This document shows, one piece after another, positions 1 to 7,421 of a DNA stretch of 64,000 bases. Below the pieces are notes generated by a model. The model was not told the origin of the DNA. It saw only the letters and a program-made list of their open reading frames with translations, and did no database searches. Source of the stretch: UBA11524 sp963642705 (lineage in GTDB: Bacteria > Bacillota > Clostridia > Christensenellales > Aristaeellaceae); contig CAVIHU010000005.1 in NCBI GenBank assembly GCA_963642705.1, positions 1 to 64,000 on the forward strand, given 5' to 3'. Position 1 is the first letter of the stretch; the number at the start of each line of letters is the position of its first letter. Made by a program: the position numbers and the translations under genes.

Positions 1-84
1 ACGCATGTGCCATATCGATTTTGCTTCCATGGGTCATATCTCTTTACAACACAGAAAAAATTGACACAAATCGTCACGGATGTA

Positions 85-113
85 TTGACAAACGCAAGTC
101 CTTGAAGTATAAT
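85..113 (+). promoter_or_regulatory. CRISPR leader promoter
   Basis: A consensus sigma-A promoter lies in the leader: TTGACA at 85-90, a 17-base spacer and TATAAT at 108-113. Transcription would start near 120, about 30 bases before the first repeat, and run rightward through the array. This agrees with the repeat orientation (CTAAAAC end next to the spacer) and with the degenerate repeat at the far end. Bases 1-84 are AT-rich leader; no gene is visible there. Confidence 0.85.
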
Positions 114-150
114 AAAATCAACCTTCAGAGGGCTCTCCGAGCTCCTTGAG

Positions 151-1126
151 GCACTACACCCTTACCAAGTGGTAGGGGTCTAAAACTTCACATTGGACCG
201 TACAGCATTGTGCACTACAGCACTACACCCTTACCAAGTGGTAGGGGTCTAAAACTAGGTGGCCTCGTGCTCGAAATTATAGCCGTGCACTACACCCTTA
301 CCAAGTGGTAGGGGTCTAAAACCTTCTACAACCTTTGTTGTGGTCTTGGGATTGCACTACACCCTTACCAAGTGGTAGGGGTCTAAAACCCCCAGTTACA
401 CCAGCATGTGAAAGTACCAGCACTACACCCTTACCAAGTGGTAGGGGTCTAAAACCGAGATGAACATCACAGCAGCAAACCCCGCCATGCACTACACCCT
501 TACCAAGTGGTAGGGGTCTAAAACGCTTTACTCCGTTCCAAGTATCGATCACGATTGCACTACACCCTTACCAAGTGGTAGGGGTCTAAAACCAAACTGA
601 CATTGTATGGACTTGTTGTGCACTACAGCACTACACCCTTACCAAGTGGTAGGGGTCTAAAACATGAACGACCATCAGGTCGTCCGTTTTTCGGCACTAC
701 ACCCTTACCAAGTGGTAGGGGTCTAAAACAGCAATTTTGTCGTAGAGCATGCGCTCCGTGTGCACTACACCCTTACCAAGTGGTAGGGGTCTAAAACGTT
801 AAATTTATTAGACATATTTTTTTCCTCGCACTACACCCTTACCAGATGGTAGGGGTCTAAAACACTAATGTTGTTTTCCCACTTCCATCGAGAGCACTAC
901 ACCCTTACCAAGTGGTAGGGGTCTAAAACACGTGCGGGATTTTAAATGTATTTTGTTTTTCGCACTACACCCTTACCAGATGGTAGGGGTCTAAAACTCG
1001 CCGAATTTATCGACAACCCCTCCGGAAACGCACTACACCCTTACCAAGTGGTAGGGGTCTAAAACGCAGACTCATCACCTACTGCAAGTGTCCCACGGCA
1101 CTACACCCTTACCAAGTGGTAGGGGT
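151..1126 (+). CRISPR. Type VI-D-like CRISPR array, 14 spacers
   Basis: Fourteen 36-base repeats start at 151, 220, 287, 354, 420, 489, 557, 628, 694, 762, 828, 894, 962 and 1030. A 15th, 3'-truncated repeat lies at 1098-1126 and lacks the final CTAAAAC. Each repeat starts GCACTACA, holds a 9-bp stem ACCCTTACC/GGTAGGGGT around the loop AAGT, and ends CTAAAAC. Repeats 11 and 13 carry loop AGAT instead. Spacers are 30-35 bases. The hairpin position, the A-rich 3' end and the close similarity to known Cas13d direct repeats (processed form ending GAAAC or AAAAC) point to type VI-D. This subtype call rests on repeat recognition only, since no cas gene lies in the window. Short ORFs crossing the repeats are artefacts. 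Confidence 0.96.
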
Positions 1127-1171
1127 GCTTTGTCTTTTTCATCGCCTCTTGCTGCAAAATCCGCAAAAAAT

Positions 1172-1200
1172 AAAAGCAGGCTTTACGACCTGCTTTTTTT
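1172..1200 (+). terminator. Rho-independent terminator after the CRISPR array
   Basis: AAAAGCAGG (1172-1180) pairs with CCTGCTTTT (1189-1197) around an 8-base loop, followed by a T run to 1200. It would end the pre-crRNA and separates the array from the next gene. Confidence 0.85.
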
Positions 1201-1210
1201 CGTATATAAT
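1182..1210 (+). promoter_or_regulatory. Putative promoter of the DUF3800 gene
   Basis: TATAAT at 1205-1210 is a perfect -10 box. A weak -35 (TTTACG, 1182-1187) lies 17 bases upstream and overlaps the array terminator. The gene start is at 1251 with GGGAGG at 1237-1242, so the gene appears to be transcribed independently of the array. Confidence 0.55.
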
Positions 1211-1250
1211 GATCTTAGATTTTATTGGCATAGGATGGGAGGAAATATGC

Positions 1251-3305
1251 ATGGAAAGCAGAAAATTTGACCTGTTCCTCGATGAAAGCGGCAGCTTTGA
1301 TAATGACGCGCAGAACAGCGATGAATACAAATATATGTCGCTGGTGGGCGGTCTGCTGTGCGAACAGGGGATGCTGACGAATGCGCTCGTGCAGTCGCTG
1401 CTGCCGAAGCCGGTGCATTGCTGCAAGCATTATGCCAAGCGTTACCTTGACGCGCTTGAAGCCCTCCGCAGGATGGGCGCGCAGCTCGTCATTTTTCAGA
1501 ATGTCGAGCAGATTCAGGTCGTCAACGGCGATGTGACCTATCTGAACATCCTCACGGAAGGGCTGTTTCAGCTGCTGACCAAATTGAAGCTGTCCTATCC
1601 CGATGATACCGTGCAGGTGAATGTGTATATTGCCACCCGAAAGAAAATGTCGTCCGCTTCCGGCATCATCGACGCGAAGGATTACATCAGCCGCGTGGAG
1701 GAAAAGATGGCGATCGCGAAATACCGCGCCAATGTCGAGCCGTGCGGCTATTCGCTGCAATTTGGCGACGCGCGCAAAGTCAGGCAGTTTGATTTCGCTG
1801 ATATCATCTGCAACACCTACTTCACCCGCAACGCCAGGAAGAAGTTCACCGACGGCGACCGCGTGCGCATCGAGGCGCTCTATGCGAATCAGTATGTTTA
1901 CCGGGTCTTCGAGGGCGCGGTCGTTGCGCAGCTGAAGCAGCTCCTTTCCGAAGGGCGCTGCAGCGAGATGATCTACCAGATCAGCACGCTGCCGAACCTG
2001 TTCGGCGTGAAGGAACTGCATGAGGAGCTGCTCAGGCGCATCGCCGCCGCCTCTGCGCCCGAAAGAGCCGTTTTCTTCCAGAATCTCGCCCTGCAGATCA
2101 GGCTGTATATCGACCGGCGGCTCTTCAGCGCCGGCATCGAATTCGCTGAGAATTATAAGAAATACTTCCTCTTTAGGCTGAGGGACGTCTCGGACGCGCT
2201 CGCACAGGAGGTCGCCTTCTGGATTTTCGACACGAATTTCTATATCATCACGCTGTACAACCACATCGGCAATGTCGCAAAATGCGCGGAGTACCTCGAA
2301 ATCTGCAATCAGAGCATTCGTGTCATCAACCATTCGTGGGAGCACATCGACTATTATTTCAACTTCCGCATCCGTGAGCTGAATTGCCTGAAGGGCTGCT
2401 TCGCCTTTGACGCGGTGCTGGAGAAGGTGAACAAGCTGCTTGACGTGCTTTCCAGCGCGAAGGAGCTCTTCGATATGATTGACACGAGCGACGGCACGAC
2501 CGGCGGACTGCGCTCGGAGCTGCTCGGCAAGGCGTACGGCGTGAAGCTGGAGACGTACATCAACCTTGTCGGCAGGCATCCGGAGCTGCTGGACGAGGCG
2601 ATTAAAACGTCTGACCTTGCGATGGCGGAATTTACCGCCGCGAACGACCTGCAGCGGCAGTATCAGAACCGCAGCATGCTGATGCTTGCCGCCGGAAAGC
2701 CCGAAGAGGCGCTGGACTGGCTCCTGCGCGTCTACGATCTGAAAGCCTCGGAGGAGGGCGCACTCGATACGTTCCTTGCCTGCGTCTACCGGAAGCCGAA
2801 GGAGCCGATGCAGTTTCCGCTGTGGCACTACGCGGATGTCATGCTTGCGCTGGGGCAGGCGGGCAGCCCGCAGGGAAAGCAGATGTTTGATGCGCTGATG
2901 CGGTCGGATGCGTTCAGGAGCGATATCACCAACACGGAGGCGGATGCTTCGGGCGATGGCTATCCGCGCAACATGACGCTGTGGTGCCTCAGCCGCTGGT
3001 ACCGCATGACCGGTTCCGTCAAGGCGGCGGAGGCGTACTACAATCGCGCCATGACCATCACGCAGAAGGAAAAGTCAAAGGTGACCATGTACACCTTCAG
3101 CATCAGCATGCTCGCCGACCACCTGCTGTGGGAGATCGAGAAGAACGGGCTGAAGGCGAAGCAGGCAGGGACGCAAATGGCACGCTGCGTCAGCACCTTC
3201 TGCGCACGGGAGATCCCGGAGCCGATGCGCCGTCACTTCGAGCAATGCGAGGACGCGGACGTGACGACCTACCTGACGAACTGCAGCACCGCGTATCTGA
3301 AATAA
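1251..3305 (+). CDS. DUF3800-domain protein with C-terminal TPR-like helical region
   Basis: The 684-residue product opens with a DUF3800-type domain (about residues 1-230). The marker DESG motif is at residues 11-14, followed by a LVGGLL strand and a later DFADIICNTYF helix that fits the second conserved acidic motif. DUF3800 has an RNase H-like fold and is suspected to be a nuclease, but its function is unproven. The remaining 450 residues are helical with TPR-like repeats and no second enzyme motif that I recognise. The ATG at 1251 is chosen because GGGAGG sits 8 bases upstream; the longer reading frame would run into the last CRISPR repeat. It stands directly downstream of the array behind a terminator, with its own promoter. 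A link to CRISPR immunity or to phage defence is inference from position. Confidence 0.8.
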   Translation: MESRKFDLFLDESGSFDNDAQNSDEYKYMSLVGGLLCEQGMLTNALVQSLLPKPVHCCKHYAKRYLDALEALRRMGAQLVIFQNVEQIQVVNGDVTYLNILTEGLFQLLTKLKLSYPDDTVQVNVYIATRKKMSSASGIIDAKDYISRVEEKMAIAKYRANVEPCGYSLQFGDARKVRQFDFADIICNTYFTRNARKKFTDGDRVRIEALYANQYVYRVFEGAVVAQLKQLLSEGRCSEMIYQISTLPNLFGVKELHEELLRRIAAASAPERAVFFQNLALQIRLYIDRRLFSAGIEFAENYKKYFLFRLRDVSDALAQEVAFWIFDTNFYIITLYNHIGNVAKCAEYLEICNQSIRVINHSWEHIDYYFNFRIRELNCLKGCFAFDAVLEKVNKLLDVLSSAKELFDMIDTSDGTTGGLRSELLGKAYGVKLETYINLVGRHPELLDEAIKTSDLAMAEFTAANDLQRQYQNRSMLMLAAGKPEEALDWLLRVYDLKASEEGALDTFLACVYRKPKEPMQFPLWHYADVMLALGQAGSPQGKQMFDALMRSDAFRSDITNTEADASGDGYPRNMTLWCLSRWYRMTGSVKAAEAYYNRAMTITQKEKSKVTMYTFSISMLADHLLWEIEKNGLKAKQAGTQMARCVSTFCAREIPEPMRRHFEQCEDADVTTYLTNCSTAYLK

Positions 3306-3315
3306 GCAGCACAGA

Positions 3316-3360
3316 CAGCACCGGCCTTGCGCATTTCCGCACGACAGGTGCTGTTTTTTT
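3316..3360 (+). terminator. Terminator after the DUF3800 gene
   Basis: CAGCACC (3316-3322) pairs with GGTGCTG (3347-3353), followed by TTTTTTT to 3360. It closes the single-gene DUF3800 transcript. Confidence 0.8.
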
Positions 3361-3363
3361 GCC

Positions 3364-3392
3364 TTGACAAAACACAGCGTTGCGTCTATCAT
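3364..3392 (+). promoter_or_regulatory. Promoter of glyQS
   Basis: TTGACA at 3364-3369, a 17-base spacer and TATCAT at 3387-3392 lie 39 bases before the gene start. No T-box element is present in the short leader. Confidence 0.75.
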
Positions 3393-3430
3393 TATATGTG
3401 GTATTTTTCACAACACAGGAGGATGCATCA

Positions 3431-4810
3431 ATGGCAGCGTTAACAATGGACAAGCTGGTTGCGCTCTGCAAAAACCGGGGCTTGATTTTTGCCGGAAGCG
3501 AGCTGTACGGCGGTCTGGCGAATACATGGGACTATGGTCCGCTGGGCGTTGAATTCAAGAACAATGTCAAAAAGGCCTGGTGGCAGAAATTTGTGCAGGA
3601 AAGCAAGTATAATGTCGGTCTGGACTGCGCAATCCTGATGAATCGCGAGGTGTGGGTGGCGTCCGGTCATGTCGGCGGTTTCAACGACCCGCTGATGGAC
3701 TGCAAGGCGTGCAAGGCGCGTTACCGTGCCGACAAGCTGATTGAGGACTTCACCGGCGGCGCGGAAACGGGCGACGGCTGGACAAACGAAGAGCTGGAAA
3801 CGTACATCCGCGAGCATGACATCGTCTGCCCGAAGTGCGGCAAGAAGGACTTCACCGGCATCCGCCAGTTCAACCTGATGTTCAAGACGCATGCAGGCGT
3901 CATGGAAACGCCCGAAAACGAAATCTACCTCCGTCCGGAAACGGCGCAGGGCATCTTCGTCAACTTCGCGAACGTCATGCGCTCCTCGCGCAAGAAGCTC
4001 CCTGCCGGCATCGCGCAGATCGGCAAGTCCTTCCGCAACGAAATCACGCCCGGCAACTTTATTTTCCGCGTGCGCGAATTCGAGCAGATGGAGCTGGAAT
4101 TCTTCTGCAAGCCCGGCGAGGATCTGCAGTGGTTCGACTACTGGCGTTCCTTCTGCAGGGACTGGCTGCTTTCCCTGGGCATCAAGGAGGAGAGCCTGCG
4201 CCTGCGCGACCATGAGCCGGAAAAGCTGGCGTTCTATTCCAAGGCGACGACGGACTTCGAGTTCCTGTTCCCGTTCGGATGGGGCGAGCTCTGGGGCGTC
4301 GCCGACCGCACGGACTATGACCTGACGCAGCATCAGAACCATTCCGGCAAGTCGCTGGAGTACCTCGACCCGGTCACGAATGAGAAGTACATCCCGTACT
4401 GCATCGAGCCGTCTCTGGGCGTTGACCGTGCGGTGCTGGCGTTCCTGTGCAACGCCTATGAGGAGCAGGAGCTTGAGGGCGGCGATGTCCGCACGGTGCT
4501 TCACCTGCATCCGGCGCTGGCACCCTACAAGGCCGCCGTGCTGCCGCTGCAGAAGAACAAGCTGGGCGCGCTGGCAGGCGACATTCACGCGGAGCTGTCG
4601 AAGTACTTCCCCGTGGACTACGACGAGACCGGCTCCATCGGCAAGCGCTACCGCCGTCAGGACGAAATCGGTACGCCGTTCACCATCTGCGTGGACTTCG
4701 AGACCGAGGAGACGCAGTCTGTCACCGTCCGTGACCGCGACACCATGCAGCAGGAACGCGTAGCGCTCAAGGATCTGCGCAGCTACATCGAGGAGCGGAT
4801 GCGCTTCTGA
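3431..4810 (+). CDS. glyQS: Glycine--tRNA ligase, single-chain dimeric type
   Basis: This 459-residue class II synthetase charges tRNA-Gly in the cytoplasm. It belongs to the alpha2 (eukaryote/archaea-like) family rather than the two-subunit GlyQ/GlyS type. It shows the class II catalytic core with FRNEITPGNFIFRVREFEQME (motif 2 region, about residues 200-220) and the SLGVDRAVLAFL motif 3 near residue 330, then an anticodon-binding domain ending in the last 120 residues. Cys pairs near residues 75-140 (CKACKA, CPKCGKK) suggest a zinc-binding insert, as in relatives. The start at 3431 follows AGGAGG at 3417-3422. It is monocistronic between a terminator and a 224-base spacer. Confidence 0.96.
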   Translation: MAALTMDKLVALCKNRGLIFAGSELYGGLANTWDYGPLGVEFKNNVKKAWWQKFVQESKYNVGLDCAILMNREVWVASGHVGGFNDPLMDCKACKARYRADKLIEDFTGGAETGDGWTNEELETYIREHDIVCPKCGKKDFTGIRQFNLMFKTHAGVMETPENEIYLRPETAQGIFVNFANVMRSSRKKLPAGIAQIGKSFRNEITPGNFIFRVREFEQMELEFFCKPGEDLQWFDYWRSFCRDWLLSLGIKEESLRLRDHEPEKLAFYSKATTDFEFLFPFGWGELWGVADRTDYDLTQHQNHSGKSLEYLDPVTNEKYIPYCIEPSLGVDRAVLAFLCNAYEEQELEGGDVRTVLHLHPALAPYKAAVLPLQKNKLGALAGDIHAELSKYFPVDYDETGSIGKRYRRQDEIGTPFTICVDFETEETQSVTVRDRDTMQQERVALKDLRSYIEERMRF

Positions 4811-4871
4811 GGCACCGACAAACCGGTTTTGCCGCTTTGACGAAGGCCGGACTCACTGATCGAACGGCCAA

Positions 4872-4900
4872 TTGTTTTACCGACCGTTCGCTCGCATAAT
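4872..4900 (+). promoter_or_regulatory. Possible promoter of the phosphodiester glycosidase gene
   Basis: TTGTTT (4872-4877), a 17-base spacer and CATAAT (4895-4900) form a moderate match 135 bases before the start. The same spacer holds a TTTCAGCG/CGCTGAAA inverted repeat near 4930-4953 without a T run. Confidence 0.4.
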
Positions 4901-5034
4901 GCGGCAATTTCACCGAAATCGCTGCGGCTTTCAGCGCATAGGCCGCTGAAAAACGGGTTCGGCTTGAAGGGGCTGCAAGCCCTCCAAAGTCATCCGTGGC
5001 TTACTGACTATCCTGTTAAACACGAAAGGATGCA

Positions 5035-5991
5035 ATGATGAAACAATTGCGGTTTATGCTGGTGCTGTGCCTGCTGCTCTCTCTGCTTTGTCCCGCGCTT
5101 GCGGAAACGGCAAGCTACGATCCGCTGCCGTGGTTGGATGAGTCGGGCAAGAAGATGCTTGCGGCACCCTATCTGCCGAATCAGGACAATTATCTGCCGG
5201 ATCAGGCGGGGTATCATGACGATTCGCTCGATATCCGCATCGAGACCACCTACTGGACGCAGGACATTGTTCAGATGGACGAGCCCGGCGACGGCACGAC
5301 GACCGTCATGACGATCTATGTCAAGATCAGCGATCCGACGCAGGTGCGCACGGCGCTGGCTTACCCGTATCCCTCCAAGTACACCGCACGCGTGGAGAAA
5401 ATGGCGAAGCGTGAAAACGCGGTCCTCGCCATCAACGGCGATTACTTCATTTACCATACCCAGGGCATCGTCTACCGCAACACGAAGAAGCTGCGCGAAT
5501 ACTTCTGCGAGTACCGCGACACGATGATCATCGACACCGAGGGTGAAATGCACATCATCCAGGCGACAACGCGCGAAAAGTGGAATGCGTACCTCGAAGC
5601 CGGCGGAACGGTCGCGCATGCCTTCTGCTTCGGTCCGGGACTGGTGATTGACGGCGTCGTCCGGGAGGAATTTGACCGCCGCCTCGACAACGGTCCCAAG
5701 ACGCTTGCGCAGCGCATGATTTTCGGACAGATCAACCCGATGGAATTCGTGATTATCTGCACCGAGGGTCCGGAAAGCGTTTCGCCGAAGTCCGTGGGCT
5801 TTGACCTCGCCGGTGCTGCCAGGCTTGCCGCAGCGTTCGGTCTGAAAAACGCCTACAACCTGGACGGTGGATCCTCCTGCACGGTCGTGCTCAACAACGA
5901 GAAGATCAATTCCCCGTCCAACCCCAAGCGCCGCGAGGTGGGCGACTGCATTTACTTCGCCACGCTGATTCCCAACGAAACGGAAGAATAA
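5035..5991 (+). CDS. Exported phosphodiester glycosidase (NAGPA domain) protein
   Basis: The 318-residue product has a clear signal peptide (MMKQLRFMLVLCLLLSLLCP, cut after about residue 24, ALA-E). The rest is a phosphodiester glycosidase domain of the NAGPA family (also called DUF2233). Hallmarks are AINGDYF in the middle and LDGGSSCT near residues 280-290, which form the conserved active-site region. Family members remove terminal GlcNAc-type sugars from phosphodiesters, and in Firmicutes they are extracellular and tied to cell-wall or polysaccharide turnover; the substrate here is unknown. Two in-frame ATGs (5035 and 5038) follow AAAGGA. The gene stands alone and converges with recO on a shared hairpin. 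Confidence 0.85.
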   Translation: MMKQLRFMLVLCLLLSLLCPALAETASYDPLPWLDESGKKMLAAPYLPNQDNYLPDQAGYHDDSLDIRIETTYWTQDIVQMDEPGDGTTTVMTIYVKISDPTQVRTALAYPYPSKYTARVEKMAKRENAVLAINGDYFIYHTQGIVYRNTKKLREYFCEYRDTMIIDTEGEMHIIQATTREKWNAYLEAGGTVAHAFCFGPGLVIDGVVREEFDRRLDNGPKTLAQRMIFGQINPMEFVIICTEGPESVSPKSVGFDLAGAARLAAAFGLKNAYNLDGGSSCTVVLNNEKINSPSNPKRREVGDCIYFATLIPNETEE

Positions 5992-5994
5992 GAA

Positions 5995-6034
5995 AACGCC
6001 TGTACACGTTGAAAAGCGTGTGCAGGCGTTGTTT
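5995..6034. terminator. Hairpin terminator between convergent genes
   Basis: ACGCCTGTACACG pairs with CGTGTGCAGGCGT around an 8-base loop, with one G-T pair, just after the glycosidase stop and reaching the recO stop. T-rich bases follow on the plus strand (GTTTAAT) and A-rich bases precede it, so it may serve both genes. Confidence 0.7.
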
Positions 6035-6761
6035 AATCCTTCGGCAGCATGCTTGCGCCGCGCACGGGCTGATCCAGCCGCATTTCGACATACTGCCGCA
6101 TCAGGCGGAGCGGCGCCTGCATTTCCGGCGTGTCCAGCCATTTCGAGGTGCCCTTCGTCATCATCTCCCGCAGCCATGCCACCTGCGCGAGCGACACGGG
6201 AACATGCTGCAGCTGATGGCACTCGCGGCAGACAAGTCCGCCTTCCGGCAGGTCAAACCACATCGATTCCTCATTGCCGATCGTCCGCTGACACCGCACG
6301 CAGTGGCGCAGCCTCGGCGCAAAGCCCTCGCACCGGGACAGATGCAGCAGAAAGCCCGTCACCAGCGGCCGCCACGGCTGATCCGAGAACGTCAGACGCG
6401 ACAGCGTATACAGCAGGAGCATGAAGGTGTCCTGCGCCGGCACGCCGGGCTGAATGATGCGTTCGACAACGCCCAGCAGATACGTCCCGACAGACAGCCG
6501 GTCAAAATCCTCCCGCAGCGGATAGAACGTCTCCGTCAGCACCGCGCTGATGACCGTCAGATGATTGCCGCGCTCATAGAGCTCGTAGTCGCCCAGCGCA
6601 AACAGCTCGCTCGCGTTGAGAATCGGCGACCTTGGCTTCCGGCAGCCGCGTGCAAGCGCCTCGATACGCCCTTTTGTCGGGCTGAAGAGCGTCAGCATCC
6701 GGTCATTGTCGCGGTAATTGGCATAGCGGAGCACGATCGCCGTATTCTCTGTTTGCTTCAT
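6033..6761 (-). CDS. recO: DNA repair protein RecO
   Basis: The 242-residue protein matches RecO in length and layout. An OB-fold domain lies at residues 1-80 (TAIVLRYANYRDNDRMLTLF, then KGRIEALARG). A helical domain follows, with a Cys4 zinc site made of CVRCQ and CRECH in the last 80 residues. RecO works with RecR and RecF to load RecA on SSB-coated gaps. The start at 6761 is set by AAGGAGGG seven bases upstream. It is divergent from the ilv leader region. The final helices look slightly short but intact. Confidence 0.93.
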   Translation of the reverse strand: MKQTENTAIVLRYANYRDNDRMLTLFSPTKGRIEALARGCRKPRSPILNASELFALGDYELYERGNHLTVISAVLTETFYPLREDFDRLSVGTYLLGVVERIIQPGVPAQDTFMLLLYTLSRLTFSDQPWRPLVTGFLLHLSRCEGFAPRLRHCVRCQRTIGNEESMWFDLPEGGLVCRECHQLQHVPVSLAQVAWLREMMTKGTSKWLDTPEMQAPLRLMRQYVEMRLDQPVRGASMLPKD

Positions 6762-7061
6762 GGATGCACCCTCCTTGTCCTGTTCTTTTTCTGCAACCTT
6801 TGTTGATTTTCCTGCGAACCCCGTCTGTTTTCATGTCATCCGGTCGAGATTTCAGGCGCTTCAATGCGGCGGCATGTTTTTTGCACGTACTGATTGATTT
6901 TTGCACTATGTTTAATAAACAGCCTTATTTTTCCTGATTTTATTTATGCTTTCATCACTGATTTCAATCTCCTTAATTTCTCCAAACCGTATGATTTTTC
7001 TATAATCATTCCGATTGTTCACACATTTGCCGGACGATCGATGAAGAACATCGAAAAAACA
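6762..7061. other. AT-rich divergent intergenic region recO/ilv
   Basis: About 300 bases between recO and the ilv promoter hold no gene that I can support. The centre (6890-7020) is clearly AT-rich. It must hold the recO promoter on the minus strand, but I could not pick one with confidence. Regulator binding sites for the ilv promoter could also lie here; no clear operator was seen. Confidence 0.5.
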
Positions 7062-7090
7062 TTGACATCCACCCCTATGTGTGCTACAAT
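7062..7090 (+). promoter_or_regulatory. ilv operon promoter
   Basis: TTGACA at 7062-7067, a 17-base spacer and TACAAT at 7085-7090 form a near-consensus promoter. The start near 7097 would give a leader of about 325 bases before ilvB that holds a small ORF and a terminator. Confidence 0.85.
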
Positions 7091-7128
7091 TTTTGATGTA
7101 AACCTGATGAAAGGATGGAGCAACCGCC

Positions 7129-7260
7129 ATGATCGCAGTTCTGGCACTACTGGTTATGATCGCACTGCTGATTAGCCTGCTGGTACGACTTATTCTGACG
7201 AAGCCGTTCCCTCACGCTGAAAGTTCTGCTCTGCGTTGCCAGTTTTGCCATATCTGCTGA
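7129..7260 (+). CDS. ilv operon leader peptide (branched-chain-rich attenuator peptide)
   Basis: This is a 43-codon ORF with a good ribosome site (AAGGATGGAG, 8 bases before ATG). It lies between the ilv promoter and the attenuator. Codons 2-23 contain 9 Leu, 4 Ile and 3 Val, for example LLISLLVRLILT, so 16 of the first 24 residues are branched-chain. The composition and position match leader peptides of the enteric ilv type, where ribosome stalling senses charged tRNA. A small single-span membrane peptide would look similar in sequence, but the promoter-peptide-terminator-ilvB arrangement favours attenuation. It is too short to be reported by most gene callers. Confidence 0.8.
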   Translation: MIAVLALLVMIALLISLLVRLILTKPFPHAESSALRCQFCHIC

Positions 7261-7278
7261 GGTTCTTTCCTCTGAACA

Positions 7279-7359
7279 CCTGCAAAGGCGCAGGAAAGAC
7301 CGATTGGATGGACAAGCTCTTGCAAGCCTGCAGCCTGACTTTTAGGCGGCAGGCTTTTT
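7279..7359 (+). promoter_or_regulatory. ilv transcription attenuator (antiterminator/terminator)
   Basis: Terminator: AAGCCTGCAGCC (7324-7335) pairs with GGCGGCAGGCTT (7345-7356) with one internal mismatch, followed by T's to 7359. Antiterminator: GGCGCAGG (7287-7294) can pair with CCTGC-A-GCC (7327-7335), which would break the terminator. The strand GGCGCAGG could itself be held by CCTGC at 7279-7283 or by AGCCTGC at 7174-7180, which lies inside the Leu control codons. A ribosome stalled there would free it. The pairings are read from sequence; the mechanism is inferred from classical attenuation. Confidence 0.75.
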
Positions 7360-7421
7360 CATACGCTAAGGCAAATGATCCGGCGGCAAGGATGCCGCGT
7401 CATCGCAAAGGAGGTTCTCAC

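Noticed and set aside
316..794. Open frames on both strands across the CRISPR repeats, coding for repeated short peptides
   Set aside because: They are translations of the 36-base repeats and change with each spacer; no ribosome site or domain supports them.
1215..2828. Long minus-strand ORF (537 codons) opposite the DUF3800 gene, and similar long antisense ORFs opposite ilvB, ilvD, leuA, rny and yybS
   Set aside because: GC-rich codon bias on the true strand opens the antisense frame; the products are Arg/His/Val-rich, without known domains.
4930..4953. TTTCAGCG/CGCTGAAA inverted repeat after glyQS as a terminator
   Set aside because: No T run follows on the coding strand and it is about 120 bases from the stop; I found no convincing terminator for glyQS.
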